DNA of 38,254 bases from Lachnospiraceae bacterium (GTDB lineage: Bacteria; Bacillota; Clostridia; Lachnospirales; Lachnospiraceae), in assembly GCA_024684215.1 (NCBI GenBank), contig JAIKXH010000058.1:1-38254 (forward strand), in the 5' to 3' direction. Position numbers and translations under genes: made by a program. The notes beneath the pieces were generated by a model. That model had not been told where the DNA came from. It worked only from the letters and a program-made list of their open reading frames with translations, and made no database searches. Positions 1-8,306 of the stretch are shown here, piece by piece (the first letter of the stretch is position 1; each line of letters begins with the position of its first letter).

Positions 1-70
1 TTTTAAAATTAGGAATATGGATAGGGCCCGACCGGGACCCTGGCGGCCTTTGGCCGGGAATGGAGAAGCA

Positions 71-1357
71 ATGATCGATATTAAGTTTTTACGTGAAAAT
101 CCTGAAGTGGTAAAGGAAAATATTAAAAAGAAGTTTCAGGATGAGAAGCTTCCTTTAGTTGATGAGGTTATAGAGCTTGACAAGGAACTTAGAAAAACCC
201 AGCAGGAAGGCGACGATTTACGTAACGCCAAGAACAAGATTTCCAAGGAAATCGGCGCTATGATGGCACAGGGTAAAAAGGAGGAGGCTGAAAAGCTCAA
301 GGCTCAGGTTGCAGCAAACGCAAAGAGACTTGCAGAACTTGAAGAGGCTCAGCCCGCGCTTCAGGAGAAGGTTACCTCCATCATGATGAAGATCCCCAAC
401 ATTATCGATGAGTCCGTCCCTATCGGAAAGGATGACAGCGAGAATGTTGAGATTGAAAAGTTCGGAGATCCCGTAGTTCCTTCATTTGAGGTTCCCTATC
501 ATGCAGATATTCTCGACAAGATCGGCGGCCTTGACAAGGATGCCGCAGGAAGAACCAGCGGAAACGGTTTCTATTATCTTATCGGTGATGCAGCAAGACT
601 TCATTCCGCAATGATCAGTTATGCAAGAGATTTCATGATTGACAAGGGATTTACATATTGTGTGCCTCCTTTCATGATCCGTTCAAGCGTTGTAAACGGA
701 GTAATGAGCTTTGCCGAGATGGAAGCAATGATGTACAAGATTGAGGGTGAGGACCTCTACCTTATCGGTACTTCAGAGCACTCTATGATAGGTCGCTTTA
801 AGGGACAGCTTGTTGAAGAATCACAACTTCCCATCACAATGACTTCATACTCTCCTTGCTTTAGAAAAGAGGTAGGTTCACACGGAATCGAGGAGCGCGG
901 AGTTTATCGTGTTCATCAGTTTGAGAAGCAGGAGATGGTTGTACTTTGCAAGCCCGAAGAGTCAATGGACTGGTACAACAAGATGTGGTCATATACCGTT
1001 GAATTTTTCAGAAGCCTAGATATTCCCGTACGCACTTTGGAGTGCTGCTCGGGAGATTTGGCAGATCTTAAGGTTAAGTCCTGCGATGTAGAGGCATGGA
1101 GCCCTCGTCAGCAGAAGTATTTCGAGGTTGGATCATGCTCAACCCTCGGAGATGCTCAGGCAAGAAGACTCGGTATCCGTACCAGAGGCGAGAACGGCAA
1201 TTATCTGGTTCATACTCTTAACAACACCGTACTTGCTACTCCCAGAGGACTTATCGCACTTTTGGAGAATAATGTTAATGAGGACGGCAGCATCAATATC
1301 CCTGTTGCTCTCAGACCTTATATGGGTGGCAAGGACAAGGTTCTTCCCATTAAATAA
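71..1357 (+). CDS. serS: Seryl-tRNA synthetase
   Basis: Cytoplasmic class II synthetase that charges tRNA-Ser (and tRNA-Sec) with serine. The N-terminal ~105 residues are charged and helical, as expected for the coiled-coil arm that grips the long variable arm of tRNA-Ser. Motif 2 lies near residues 264-291 (FRKEVGSHG...HQFEK), and motif 3 near 373-401 (HTLNNTVLATPRGL.ALLENN). The length of 428 aa is normal. I chose the ATG at 71 because GGAGAA sits just upstream and the family begins MIDIKF(L/V)R; the upstream in-frame ATG at 17 would add 18 atypical residues. The 70 nt before the start contain a small GC hairpin (44-56). A T-box leader is common for this gene, but its conserved core is not visible here and may lie outside the window. 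Confidence 0.97.
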   Translation: MIDIKFLRENPEVVKENIKKKFQDEKLPLVDEVIELDKELRKTQQEGDDLRNAKNKISKEIGAMMAQGKKEEAEKLKAQVAANAKRLAELEEAQPALQEKVTSIMMKIPNIIDESVPIGKDDSENVEIEKFGDPVVPSFEVPYHADILDKIGGLDKDAAGRTSGNGFYYLIGDAARLHSAMISYARDFMIDKGFTYCVPPFMIRSSVVNGVMSFAEMEAMMYKIEGEDLYLIGTSEHSMIGRFKGQLVEESQLPITMTSYSPCFRKEVGSHGIEERGVYRVHQFEKQEMVVLCKPEESMDWYNKMWSYTVEFFRSLDIPVRTLECCSGDLADLKVKSCDVEAWSPRQQKYFEVGSCSTLGDAQARRLGIRTRGENGNYLVHTLNNTVLATPRGLIALLENNVNEDGSINIPVALRPYMGGKDKVLPIK

Positions 1358-1360
1358 TCT

Positions 1361-1666
1361 ATGGATAGAAAACGATTACTTCCCGTAGGGATGGCAATTC
1401 AAACAATATTTACAGTCTGTGGGGGCGGCATGTTTCTTGCCGGCCTCATTGAAGGCTTTTACTTAGGATGGGATATGGCTGCCCCGGATAATAAGGGTAA
1501 GATATCCCTTCTTCTTGCTATATTTGGGGGCTTGCTTTTATTTGTCGGAATCTTTATAATGATTCTTCTGTACAAAGCAATTGTGGAGATCAGTAAAGAA
1601 GAGTCAGAGGCTAAAAAGAAGGAGCAAAGCAGTGCACAAATATCTGAGAGCGATAGGGTTCTCTAA
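1361..1666 (+). CDS. Small two-TM membrane protein, unknown function
   Basis: I do not recognise a family. The 101-residue product has two hydrophobic stretches (about residues 8-30 and 48-72) separated by a short loop with Gly/Asp/Lys, then a highly charged C-terminal tail (EISKEESEAKKKEQ), consistent with a two-pass membrane protein with a cytoplasmic tail. It starts 3 nt after the serS stop and its 3' end overlaps the start of the DUF3881 gene by about 35 nt, so the three are probably one transcript. No clear ribosome binding site precedes the ATG at 1361, so it may depend on serS translation. A later ATG at 1391 is possible but would cut into the first membrane segment. Confidence 0.7.
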   Translation: MDRKRLLPVGMAIQTIFTVCGGGMFLAGLIEGFYLGWDMAAPDNKGKISLLLAIFGGLLLFVGIFIMILLYKAIVEISKEESEAKKKEQSSAQISESDRVL

Positions 1667-2516
1667 TAAATCCAGAAAAGAAATACAGGAAATCGTACTT
1701 GACTGCATCAGAAAAGCTGAAAAGCGAGGATATACCTTGGTTGATGAGGAAACCATGGCAGCAGAGTTTTCGAGAGAGTACGCAGACGGTATGGGAATCA
1801 CCGCTTCAGGAAATTTTGATGAAGAGGATAAGTTTCATTTAGACTATTATTTTCCCTACCTTGACGGAACCGGAGTGACTTCTTATGAAGACATATCCGT
1901 TGAAAAGCATGCATCGGAAGACTCATACGCGGGCGTATGCGATGATGTAAAAGTTGGTATTTCCATTATTTTTTATTTAAAAAATAAAATTCCGTATATC
2001 AAGGCTCTTTCCGGGGGGAAACTCCCTATAAAGGGTACCTCTGTGACCTTTTCCGGCCTTTCCGTAAAGGGCTCGGTTATGATCCCTATTTGCAAGGCTG
2101 ATGAAAAAGAAAACAATCCTACAGATGCAACTGACAGGGCTAAGCTTCTTGCCGCAGCAAAAAACGGGGATGAGGAAGCAATAGAAACGCTGACTCTCGA
2201 AGATATGGATACCTATAACATGATATCCAAAAGGGTAAAAAATGAAGATGTTTATTCCATAGTGGATACCAGTTTTATGCCTTACGGCGTGGAGTGCGAT
2301 CAGTACTCGGTTATCGGCGATATTGTTGCCTACAAACTGGTTACAAATCATATTACCGATGAGAAAATATATGTCCTTACAATTTGCTGTAATGATTTGA
2401 CATTTGATGTGGCCATCAATATAATAGATTTGTTTGGTGAGCCGCAGGTAGGCAGAAGATTCAAGGGAGTCATCTGGCTTCAGGGCAACATCAATTATCC
2501 GGACGATTTAATCTAG
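1632..2516 (+). CDS. DUF3881 family protein
   Basis: The N-terminus (HKYLRAIGFS) and length of 294 aa match what I remember of DUF3881, an uncharacterised family of Lachnospiraceae. The protein is soluble and mixed alpha/beta with no signal peptide or membrane segment. I chose the GTG start at 1632 because AAGGAG at 1619-1624 is spaced 7 nt before it and the family begins at this HKYLRAIGFS motif; an in-frame ATG at 1581 would add 17 basic residues and deepen the overlap with the preceding gene. The gene overlaps the small membrane protein and ends 35 nt before a tRNA gene. The function is unknown. The family call is from memory of the N-terminal motif. Confidence 0.82.
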   Translation: MHKYLRAIGFSNKSRKEIQEIVLDCIRKAEKRGYTLVDEETMAAEFSREYADGMGITASGNFDEEDKFHLDYYFPYLDGTGVTSYEDISVEKHASEDSYAGVCDDVKVGISIIFYLKNKIPYIKALSGGKLPIKGTSVTFSGLSVKGSVMIPICKADEKENNPTDATDRAKLLAAAKNGDEEAIETLTLEDMDTYNMISKRVKNEDVYSIVDTSFMPYGVECDQYSVIGDIVAYKLVTNHITDEKIYVLTICCNDLTFDVAINIIDLFGEPQVGRRFKGVIWLQGNINYPDDLI

Positions 2517-2551
2517 TATTTACCGGCTAATTGATGTAAAATCGGAAACAG

Positions 2552-2623
2552 GCTTCCTTAGTTAAATGGATATAACGGGCCCCTCCTAAGGGTCAGTTGT
2601 GAGTTCGATTCTCGCAGGGAGCG
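2552..2623 (+). tRNA. tRNA-Arg (anticodon CCT)
   Basis: A 72-nt cloverleaf. The acceptor stem GCTTCCT pairs with AGGGAGC (one G-U). The anticodon stem GGCCC/GGGTC encloses the loop CTCCTAA, giving anticodon CCT, which reads AGG. The T-arm contains the canonical GTTCGATTC core. The discriminator base is G and CCA is not encoded. A strong terminator follows 3 nt later, so the tRNA ends its transcript. No separate promoter is obvious, so it may be co-transcribed with the upstream gene. Confidence 0.93.
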
Positions 2624-2626
2624 TAC

Positions 2627-2651
2627 GGAGCAGGGAAACCTGCTCCTTTTT
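2627..2651 (+). terminator. Rho-independent terminator after tRNA-Arg
   Basis: Perfect 8-bp stem GGAGCAGG/CCTGCTCC with a GAAA tetraloop, followed directly by a T-run. It closes the serS-to-tRNA transcript. Confidence 0.9.
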
Positions 2652-2735
2652 ACATTTAAGAATTTTGTATTAAAAAAAATTCTGACGGAAAATACGGTCA
2701 GTTAAGTATTTTAACCCGGCATAAAGGAGAAATAT

Positions 2736-3236
2736 ATGCATATTATTTTACACCAACCCGAAATACCCGCAAATACAGGAAATATAGGAAGGACTTGTGT
2801 AGCGACCAATACATCGTTACATCTCATAGAGCCTTTGGGATTTAGGATAAATGAAAAAGAATTAAAAAGAGCGGGAATGGATTATTGGGAAAAGCTTGAT
2901 GTGACAAGGTACATTAACTATGACGATTTTAGGGAAAAGCATCCCGGAGCGGTTGTATGGATGGCTACGACCAAGGCAAAAAGAAGCTATACCGATGTTA
3001 AATTCGGAAAAGATGATTATATTATGTTTGGACGCGAAAGCGCAGGAATTCCCGAGGAGTTTCTCGTAGCGGATGAGGAGCACTGCATTAGAATTCCCAT
3101 GGGGCCGGAGATAAGGTCTTTGAACCTTTCCAATTCGGTTGCAATAGTTTTGTATGAAGCTTTACGCCAGCAAAACTTTGAGGGGCTTGAAGAGACCGGA
3201 CATTTGCACAGACTCTCATGGAATGAGGGGAACTAA
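2736..3236 (+). CDS. trmL: tRNA (cytidine/uridine-34-2'-O)-methyltransferase TrmL
   Basis: SPOUT-class enzyme that 2'-O-methylates the wobble nucleotide 34 of certain leucine tRNAs using S-adenosylmethionine. All three SpoU motifs are visible: N13-x-G-N-x-x-R19 at the front, the FGRES.G.P block at 98-106, and the C-terminal knot motif RIPM...RSLNLSNSVAIVLYE at 119-141. At 166 aa it has the minimal TrmL length without an extra RNA-binding domain. The ATG at 2736 has AAAGGAG about 7 nt upstream. It stands alone between the tRNA terminator and the ABC operon; the 185-nt AT-rich gap after it holds nothing I can name. Confidence 0.95.
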   Translation: MHIILHQPEIPANTGNIGRTCVATNTSLHLIEPLGFRINEKELKRAGMDYWEKLDVTRYINYDDFREKHPGAVVWMATTKAKRSYTDVKFGKDDYIMFGRESAGIPEEFLVADEEHCIRIPMGPEIRSLNLSNSVAIVLYEALRQQNFEGLEETGHLHRLSWNEGN

Positions 3237-3421
3237 CAATAAGAATTGCAAATTAGGGTTTATAAAGGTTTACAAAAAAGAAACGCAATAAATTTAAGAA
3301 AGAATAGTAAATAAATTATAAAGCATCACAAAAATCGGAAACGTTCACAGAATTTTCACAATATTTCCACTTTTTTATCGCAGTAAAAGTTCAAAATGGT
3401 AATTCCAGGAGGAATGTAATA

Positions 3422-4378
3422 ATGATAGAAGTTAAAAATCTTACAAAGAAATACGGAAATCATGTGGCTGTGGATAATCTTTCTTTTAAGATAGAAAAAG
3501 GGCAGATTTACGGATTTTTAGGACCTAACGGAGCCGGAAAATCCACTACAATGAATATAATCACCGGTTATCTTGCATCTACTGACGGGAGTGTCACAAT
3601 TGACGGAATCAGCATTTTGAGCGATCCGGAAAAAGCGAAAGCGAAGGTAGGCTATTTACCTGAGATGCCTCCGCTCTACTCGGAAATGACGGTCAGAGAG
3701 TATCTTGATTTTGTGGCAGAGCTTAAAAAAGTAAATAAGTCAGAGAGAAAAGCTAAAGTAAAAGAGGTTATGGAAAAGACCGATATCCTCGATATGGAGA
3801 ACAGACTGATCAGAAATCTCTCTAAAGGATATAGGCAAAGAGTCGGAATGGCCCAGGCTATATTGGGAAACCCGGATGTTCTTATTTTTGATGAGCCATC
3901 TGTAGGCCTTGACCCCAAACAGATAACGGAAGTAAGAGACCTAATTAAGGAACTCGGAAAAGATCATACCGTTATACTCAGTTCTCATATTCTGTCAGAG
4001 GTAAGCGCAGTATGTGACCATATTTTGATACTGTCTAAAGGCAAACTGGTTGCTGACGGATCCCCGGAAGAACTCAAAAAAATGATGGGCGGCTCAGTGG
4101 AGATTGAGATAACATTATTAGGAAGCAGTGACAGTGCCGCAGATATTTTGAAAGATATATCTGCCGAGGCTGAGATTACAGACTGCGGCCTTGATGAGTC
4201 CGGTAACAGGAAAATAACAGTATCCTCCGCAGGCGGAGAGGATCTTCGAGAAAAGGTGTCTCTTAAGCTCGCCGAAAATAAGATAGCAGTAATCGGCATG
4301 GAGAGAAAAGAGAAATCGCTTGAAGATATATTCCTTGAGCTTACAGATAATAATGAAACTGTAAAGGAGGATAAATAA
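3422..4378 (+). CDS. ABC transporter ATP-binding protein (GldA-like)
   Basis: Cytoplasmic ATPase subunit of an ABC-2-type exporter. Walker A is GPNGAGKS at residues 34-41, the signature LSKGYRQR is near 133-140, Walker B LIFDEP is at 154-159, and the H-loop SSHIL follows near 195. The Q-loop position reads YLPEMPPLY, with Glu where many ABC proteins have Gln, as is common in the GldA/NatA-like group. After residue ~220 there is a C-terminal regulatory extension typical of this group. AGGAGG precedes the ATG. The stop codon abuts the ATG of the permease gene, so the two are translationally coupled. The substrate is not known. Confidence 0.93.
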   Translation: MIEVKNLTKKYGNHVAVDNLSFKIEKGQIYGFLGPNGAGKSTTMNIITGYLASTDGSVTIDGISILSDPEKAKAKVGYLPEMPPLYSEMTVREYLDFVAELKKVNKSERKAKVKEVMEKTDILDMENRLIRNLSKGYRQRVGMAQAILGNPDVLIFDEPSVGLDPKQITEVRDLIKELGKDHTVILSSHILSEVSAVCDHILILSKGKLVADGSPEELKKMMGGSVEIEITLLGSSDSAADILKDISAEAEITDCGLDESGNRKITVSSAGGEDLREKVSLKLAENKIAVIGMERKEKSLEDIFLELTDNNETVKEDK

Positions 4379-6508
4379 ATGTTTGCTATTTATAAGCGTG
4401 AATTAAAAGCTTATCTTCATACGGTGATAGGCTTTCTTATAGTTGCGGCCAATCTGTTTTTGATTGGAATGTATTTTGTTGTCTACAACATGTACTACGA
4501 TTATCCTTATTTTCAATATGCGATTTCAGGGTGCAGTATCTTACTTATCATCACAATTCCTATTTTGACAATGAGGATGATAGCAGAGGAGAGGAAAAAC
4601 AAAACAGATCAGCTGATTTTGACGGCGCCTGTCAGTGTTTGGAAGGTTGTAGTAGCAAAATATCTGGCAGCTCTCAGCGTTTTTGCCATTCCCTGCATAG
4701 TAAGCATGATCCTTCCCGTGATTATGAGCAGGTTTGGAAGCATAGCCTGGGGTGAGAGCTACTTGTCGGTACTTGGTTATTTTCTGTTCGGAGCAGCGGG
4801 AATTGCCATAGGAACATTTATTTCATCCCTGTTTGAAAATCAGATAATAGCGGCTGCAATTTCTTTTGTGGCTCTGTTTTTGGGATATATGATGTCCTCG
4901 CTGTGCTCATTAATCTCTCAGAGCGGAAATATCGTGACGAAGATCCTGGGCTTTTACGACCTATCGTCAAGATTTGATGCTTTTTTAAACGGAACGCTGG
5001 ATCTAAAGGCTGTTTTATATTTTGTTTCACTCACGGTTTTATTCCTTTTCTTAACGGTGCAGTCCATACAAAAAAGACGCTTTAGCGTATCCGCAAAGCG
5101 TTTTACGCTGACCGCATACAGCGCAGCCGGCATTGTGATAGCAATTGCAATATTTGTCTTTATAAATATCGGAGCAACCAAGGTCAATGAAAAATACACG
5201 CTTTTTGACCTTACATACAATAAAATGTACACTCTTACCGACGAGACAAAGAACTTTGTTTCCGAAATAGAGGACGAAATAAATATATATGTGCTTTCAG
5301 GCGAAAAGGGATATGATGAGACAGTTTCAAAGACATTAAGGGGATACGAGTCTTTGTCCGATAAAATCAAAGTTAGCTATGTGGACCCTCAGGTGAGTCC
5401 CAGATTTTATGCTAAATATTCAACAAAAGCGCCTTCATCGGGAAGCATTATAGTCGAAAGCTCTCTTAGAAGTAAAGTAATAGACTACAACGACCTTTAT
5501 GAGCAGTCCTACAGCATGGACTATACTACGTACTCTACCACCAGTGAAGTGACCGGATATGATGCGGAAGGTCAGATCACATCCGCGATAGACTATTGTT
5601 TGTCCGAAGATATGCCGGTTATTTACTTTACCGAAGGACATGGTGAAACCGCGCTTGACGAAGCTTATCAGACGGCGCTTTCAAAGGCAAATATAGAGTA
5701 TGAAACCATTAATCTGATGAGCGTAGAAAGCGTTCCCGAAACTGCGGCATGTCTCTATATTAACGGTCCGACCGGTGATTTATCAGAGGATGATTTAAAC
5801 AAAATTATTGCTTATTTAGACGGCGGCGGAAAGGTAGTACTTACTTTAAGCCTTACCGATGATAATCTTACAAACCTTGATAAACTAATGAATTATATGA
5901 ACCTTGATTTGATTCCCGGTCTGGTGCTTGAAGAGGATGCTAATCATTTCTATGGTTCAAAAATGTATCAAGTTCCAACCATTGGTTATTCTGACTTTAC
6001 AGCAGATGTATACGGGGCTGGATATAATTTGTTTGTTCCGTACAATATGGGTGTGAAGGTGCTGGATGAGTCAAATGAAGAAATCTCAACGGAGATTTTC
6101 TTAAGTTCGACAGAATCTGCTTTTCTCAGAGAAGACTATACTTCTATGACCACAGAGGACAGAAAAGAAGGAGACGTTGAAGGTCCTTTTGCAATCGGTG
6201 TAAACGCCGTGAAGAGTATTTCAGACGGTGTGAGCGCAGAAATGGTTGTATATTCGACTGCGACAATGTTTACGGAAGCTGCCGACAGTATGGTAAGTAA
6301 CGCTAACAGAAAAGTGTTTGTAAGCACCGTGGGCAGATATGCAGACAAGGAAAATGCAGTATCTATTCCGGTAAAGAGTTTTGATCTCGGATATTTGTCA
6401 ACCACCACAATGGATATTTTGGTAGCTGCGGCGATATCCATGATTATAGTACCCATCACTCTAATAGTTGCGGGAATCGTAATATGGGCCAGAAGAAGGA
6501 GACTTTAA
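4379..6508 (+). CDS. ABC-2 permease fused to GldG-like extracytoplasmic domain
   Basis: A 709-residue fusion. Residues ~1-235 form an ABC-2 permease with about six membrane segments (GldF-like), including the cytoplasmic stretch RMIAEERKNKTDQLILTAPVSVWKVV, abbreviated here as the conserved E-E-R-x2-K-T-x2-L-L-T-x-P region. A further TM lies near 245-268. Residues ~270-670 form a long extracytoplasmic region resembling GldG/ABC_transp_aux, including a segment YFTEGHGE near residue 420. A final TM near 678-702 ends in RRRR. In Bacteroidetes gliding systems GldF and GldG are separate proteins; here they are one chain. The gene starts directly after the ATPase stop, with AAGGAGG inside the ATPase 3' end. 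The exported substrate is unknown. Confidence 0.9.
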   Translation: MFAIYKRELKAYLHTVIGFLIVAANLFLIGMYFVVYNMYYDYPYFQYAISGCSILLIITIPILTMRMIAEERKNKTDQLILTAPVSVWKVVVAKYLAALSVFAIPCIVSMILPVIMSRFGSIAWGESYLSVLGYFLFGAAGIAIGTFISSLFENQIIAAAISFVALFLGYMMSSLCSLISQSGNIVTKILGFYDLSSRFDAFLNGTLDLKAVLYFVSLTVLFLFLTVQSIQKRRFSVSAKRFTLTAYSAAGIVIAIAIFVFINIGATKVNEKYTLFDLTYNKMYTLTDETKNFVSEIEDEINIYVLSGEKGYDETVSKTLRGYESLSDKIKVSYVDPQVSPRFYAKYSTKAPSSGSIIVESSLRSKVIDYNDLYEQSYSMDYTTYSTTSEVTGYDAEGQITSAIDYCLSEDMPVIYFTEGHGETALDEAYQTALSKANIEYETINLMSVESVPETAACLYINGPTGDLSEDDLNKIIAYLDGGGKVVLTLSLTDDNLTNLDKLMNYMNLDLIPGLVLEEDANHFYGSKMYQVPTIGYSDFTADVYGAGYNLFVPYNMGVKVLDESNEEISTEIFLSSTESAFLREDYTSMTTEDRKEGDVEGPFAIGVNAVKSISDGVSAEMVVYSTATMFTEAADSMVSNANRKVFVSTVGRYADKENAVSIPVKSFDLGYLSTTTMDILVAAAISMIIVPITLIVAGIVIWARRRRL

Positions 6509-6509
6509 T

Positions 6510-7133
6510 ATGCAAAAAGTTACTTTAAGTGACGAGGACAGAGCAATTGTCAAAAAGCAGACCAAAAGAATAATTATAATGGGGATAGTGCTTGCAGTCC
6601 TTGTCGCAGCATATTTTATACTCACCGCAATAAATAAGGCAGAGCAAAACAAAGCTTCCGAAACAGAAGAAAAAGTATACTTATCAGCCGACACCGAGAG
6701 TATTACTGACTTTTCCTATACCTATAACGGTAGCGAATACAGCTTTAAAAAAGTGGGTGAAGAGTGGGTTTATCTTGGAGATGAATCCATGGATATGAAA
6801 GAATCAATGATTTCACTTATGATCAATAGCCTTGGAAGCATCGAGTATGGTACAATACTAACTGACGTGAGCGATTATGAACAATACGGACTTTCGAGCG
6901 GATATGACACGGTTAAGTGGACTTCCGCCGATGGCTCGTATGAACTCAAAATCGGTGATGTCAATGATATAACCGGAAAGTATTATATTCAGGATGCGGG
7001 AAATATGGACATTTGTACCGTAAATGAGTATACTGTTACAATATTCCACAAAACCCCGGAAGACTTAAAGGAAGATGAGGCCGAAGAGACCGGTAAAACC
7101 GAGGAAGCAACTGAGACTGAGGGAGCAACTTAA
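6510..7133 (+). CDS. DUF4340-like membrane-anchored protein
   Basis: A 207-residue protein with a short basic cytoplasmic start, one TM (about residues 22-42) and an extracytoplasmic domain. The region around residues 60-150 (ITDFSYTYNGSEYSFKK.GEEWVY...) resembles DUF4340, which commonly follows GldG-like genes. AAGGAG lies about 6 nt before the ATG, and only one base separates it from the preceding stop, so it belongs to the same operon. The C-terminus is a Glu/Thr-rich tail. Just before the stop, the +1 frame continues with 17 codons of similar Ala/Glu/Gly/Ser-rich composition to a TAG at 7180-7182, suggesting a recent frameshift clipped the tail. The role is probably as an accessory of the ABC exporter (inference). 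Confidence 0.82.
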   Translation: MQKVTLSDEDRAIVKKQTKRIIIMGIVLAVLVAAYFILTAINKAEQNKASETEEKVYLSADTESITDFSYTYNGSEYSFKKVGEEWVYLGDESMDMKESMISLMINSLGSIEYGTILTDVSDYEQYGLSSGYDTVKWTSADGSYELKIGDVNDITGKYYIQDAGNMDICTVNEYTVTIFHKTPEDLKEDEAEETGKTEEATETEGAT

Positions 7134-7222
7134 AGCCGAGGGAGCTTCCGCAGCCGATGAATCAAGCGGAAAGGCCGAGTAGGCGGTTTTGGGTAAATAA
7201 CACAAAAGGTCAGAAATTACGG

Positions 7223-8080
7223 ATGGCAAATTTAGGAAATCCCAAGAACACTATAGAGATAATTCAAAAGCACGGATTCAGGTTTCAAAAAAAATTCGGT
7301 CAAAATTTTTTGATCGATACGCATGTGCTTGACAAAATCGTTGCGGCAGCAGGCGTCACAAAGGACGACCTGGTTTTGGAAATCGGGCCCGGAATCGGAA
7401 CAATGACGCAGTATCTCGCAGAGGCTGCAAGGGAGGTTATTGCGGTTGAAATCGACAAAAACCTAATACCGATTTTGGAGGAGACTCTCTCTGAATATGA
7501 CAATGTGACGATTTTGAATGAGGATATCCTAAAAGTTGATATCGCCGCGCTGGCCGAGGAGAAAAACGGCGGAAAGCCTATAAAGGTCGTGGCAAATCTG
7601 CCTTATTATATTACGACGCCCATAATCATGGGGCTGTTTGAAAGCAAGGTACCTCTTGAAAATATTACCATTATGGTTCAAAAAGAGGTGGCGGATCGCA
7701 TGCAGGTAGGACCGGGAACTAAGGATTACGGAGCACTTTCTCTCGCAGTTCAGTTTTATGCAAAGCCTGAGATTGTGGCTAATGTACCGCCCAATTGCTT
7801 TATGCCCAGACCCAATGTTGGAAGTGCTGTCATCAGACTTACCAGATATCCCGAGTCTCCGGTGCAGGTAAATGATGAAAAGAAGATGTTTATGATAATA
7901 AGAGCATCCTTTAATCAACGGAGAAAAACCCTCGTAAACGGCCTTACGAATGCAGGCGAGCTAAATTTGTCGAAGGAGCAGGTCGCTGCGGCACTTGCCA
8001 AGATGAATCTGCCGGAAACTATACGTGGGGAGGCACTTACACTCGAGCAGTTTGCCGAGCTGAGCAATCTCATATTTTAA
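7223..8080 (+). CDS. rsmA: 16S rRNA (adenine1518/1519-N6)-dimethyltransferase
   Basis: KsgA-type enzyme that dimethylates two adjacent adenines in the 3' loop of 16S rRNA during small-subunit assembly. FGQNFLID is at residues 25-32, the SAM-binding motif EIGPGIGTMT at 53-62, and the catalytic NLPYYI motif at 125-130. From the ATG at 7223 the protein is 285 aa, the usual length, and starts MANLGNPKNT, which fits homologues in this family of bacteria. The open frame extends upstream to an ATG at 7157, but that would add 22 atypical residues overlapping the lost tail of the preceding gene. The ribosome binding site before 7223 is weak. A strong terminator follows. Confidence 0.95.
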   Translation: MANLGNPKNTIEIIQKHGFRFQKKFGQNFLIDTHVLDKIVAAAGVTKDDLVLEIGPGIGTMTQYLAEAAREVIAVEIDKNLIPILEETLSEYDNVTILNEDILKVDIAALAEEKNGGKPIKVVANLPYYITTPIIMGLFESKVPLENITIMVQKEVADRMQVGPGTKDYGALSLAVQFYAKPEIVANVPPNCFMPRPNVGSAVIRLTRYPESPVQVNDEKKMFMIIRASFNQRRKTLVNGLTNAGELNLSKEQVAAALAKMNLPETIRGEALTLEQFAELSNLIF

Positions 8081-8128
8081 ATCAAAATAATTTAAAAGTA
8101 CTAAAAATCTATTAGAAGGTTTAATCAG

Positions 8129-8169
8129 GCGGTTCGGACTATAATCAGGTAGTTCGAACCGCTTTTTTT
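8129..8169 (+). terminator. Rho-independent terminator after rsmA
   Basis: A 12-bp stem (GCGGTTCG, one G-T pair, ACT against AGT, then CGAACCGC) around a ~10-nt loop, followed by seven T. It ends the ABC-rsmA unit. Confidence 0.9.
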
Positions 8170-8227
8170 CGGACTTTTCATTATGTCATAATTTTGTAAT
8201 ATTTTTTTATCAAATACCCTCGAAATA

Positions 8228-8257
8228 TAGACAGCTATATACAATTTATGGTACAAT
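8228..8257 (+). promoter_or_regulatory. Probable sigma-A promoter for the TPR/AAA-like gene and glgB
   Basis: TAGACA at 8228-8233 and TACAAT at 8252-8257, spaced by 18 nt, lie about 50 nt before the start codon at 8307 and just after the rsmA terminator. Both boxes match the consensus at 5 of 6 bases. Confidence 0.65.
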
Positions 8258-8306
8258 GAACCTAATTATGGGGACATATATTGTGGTTTGACCGAGGTTT
8301 TTATAC

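Noticed and set aside
1-70. T-box leader of serS
   Set aside because: Only 70 nt are in the window, with a small GC hairpin but no T-box core or terminator T-run; it cannot be confirmed.
7157-7222. Upstream ATG as the start of rsmA
   Set aside because: It would add 22 residues unlike the family and overlap what looks like the lost tail of the preceding gene.
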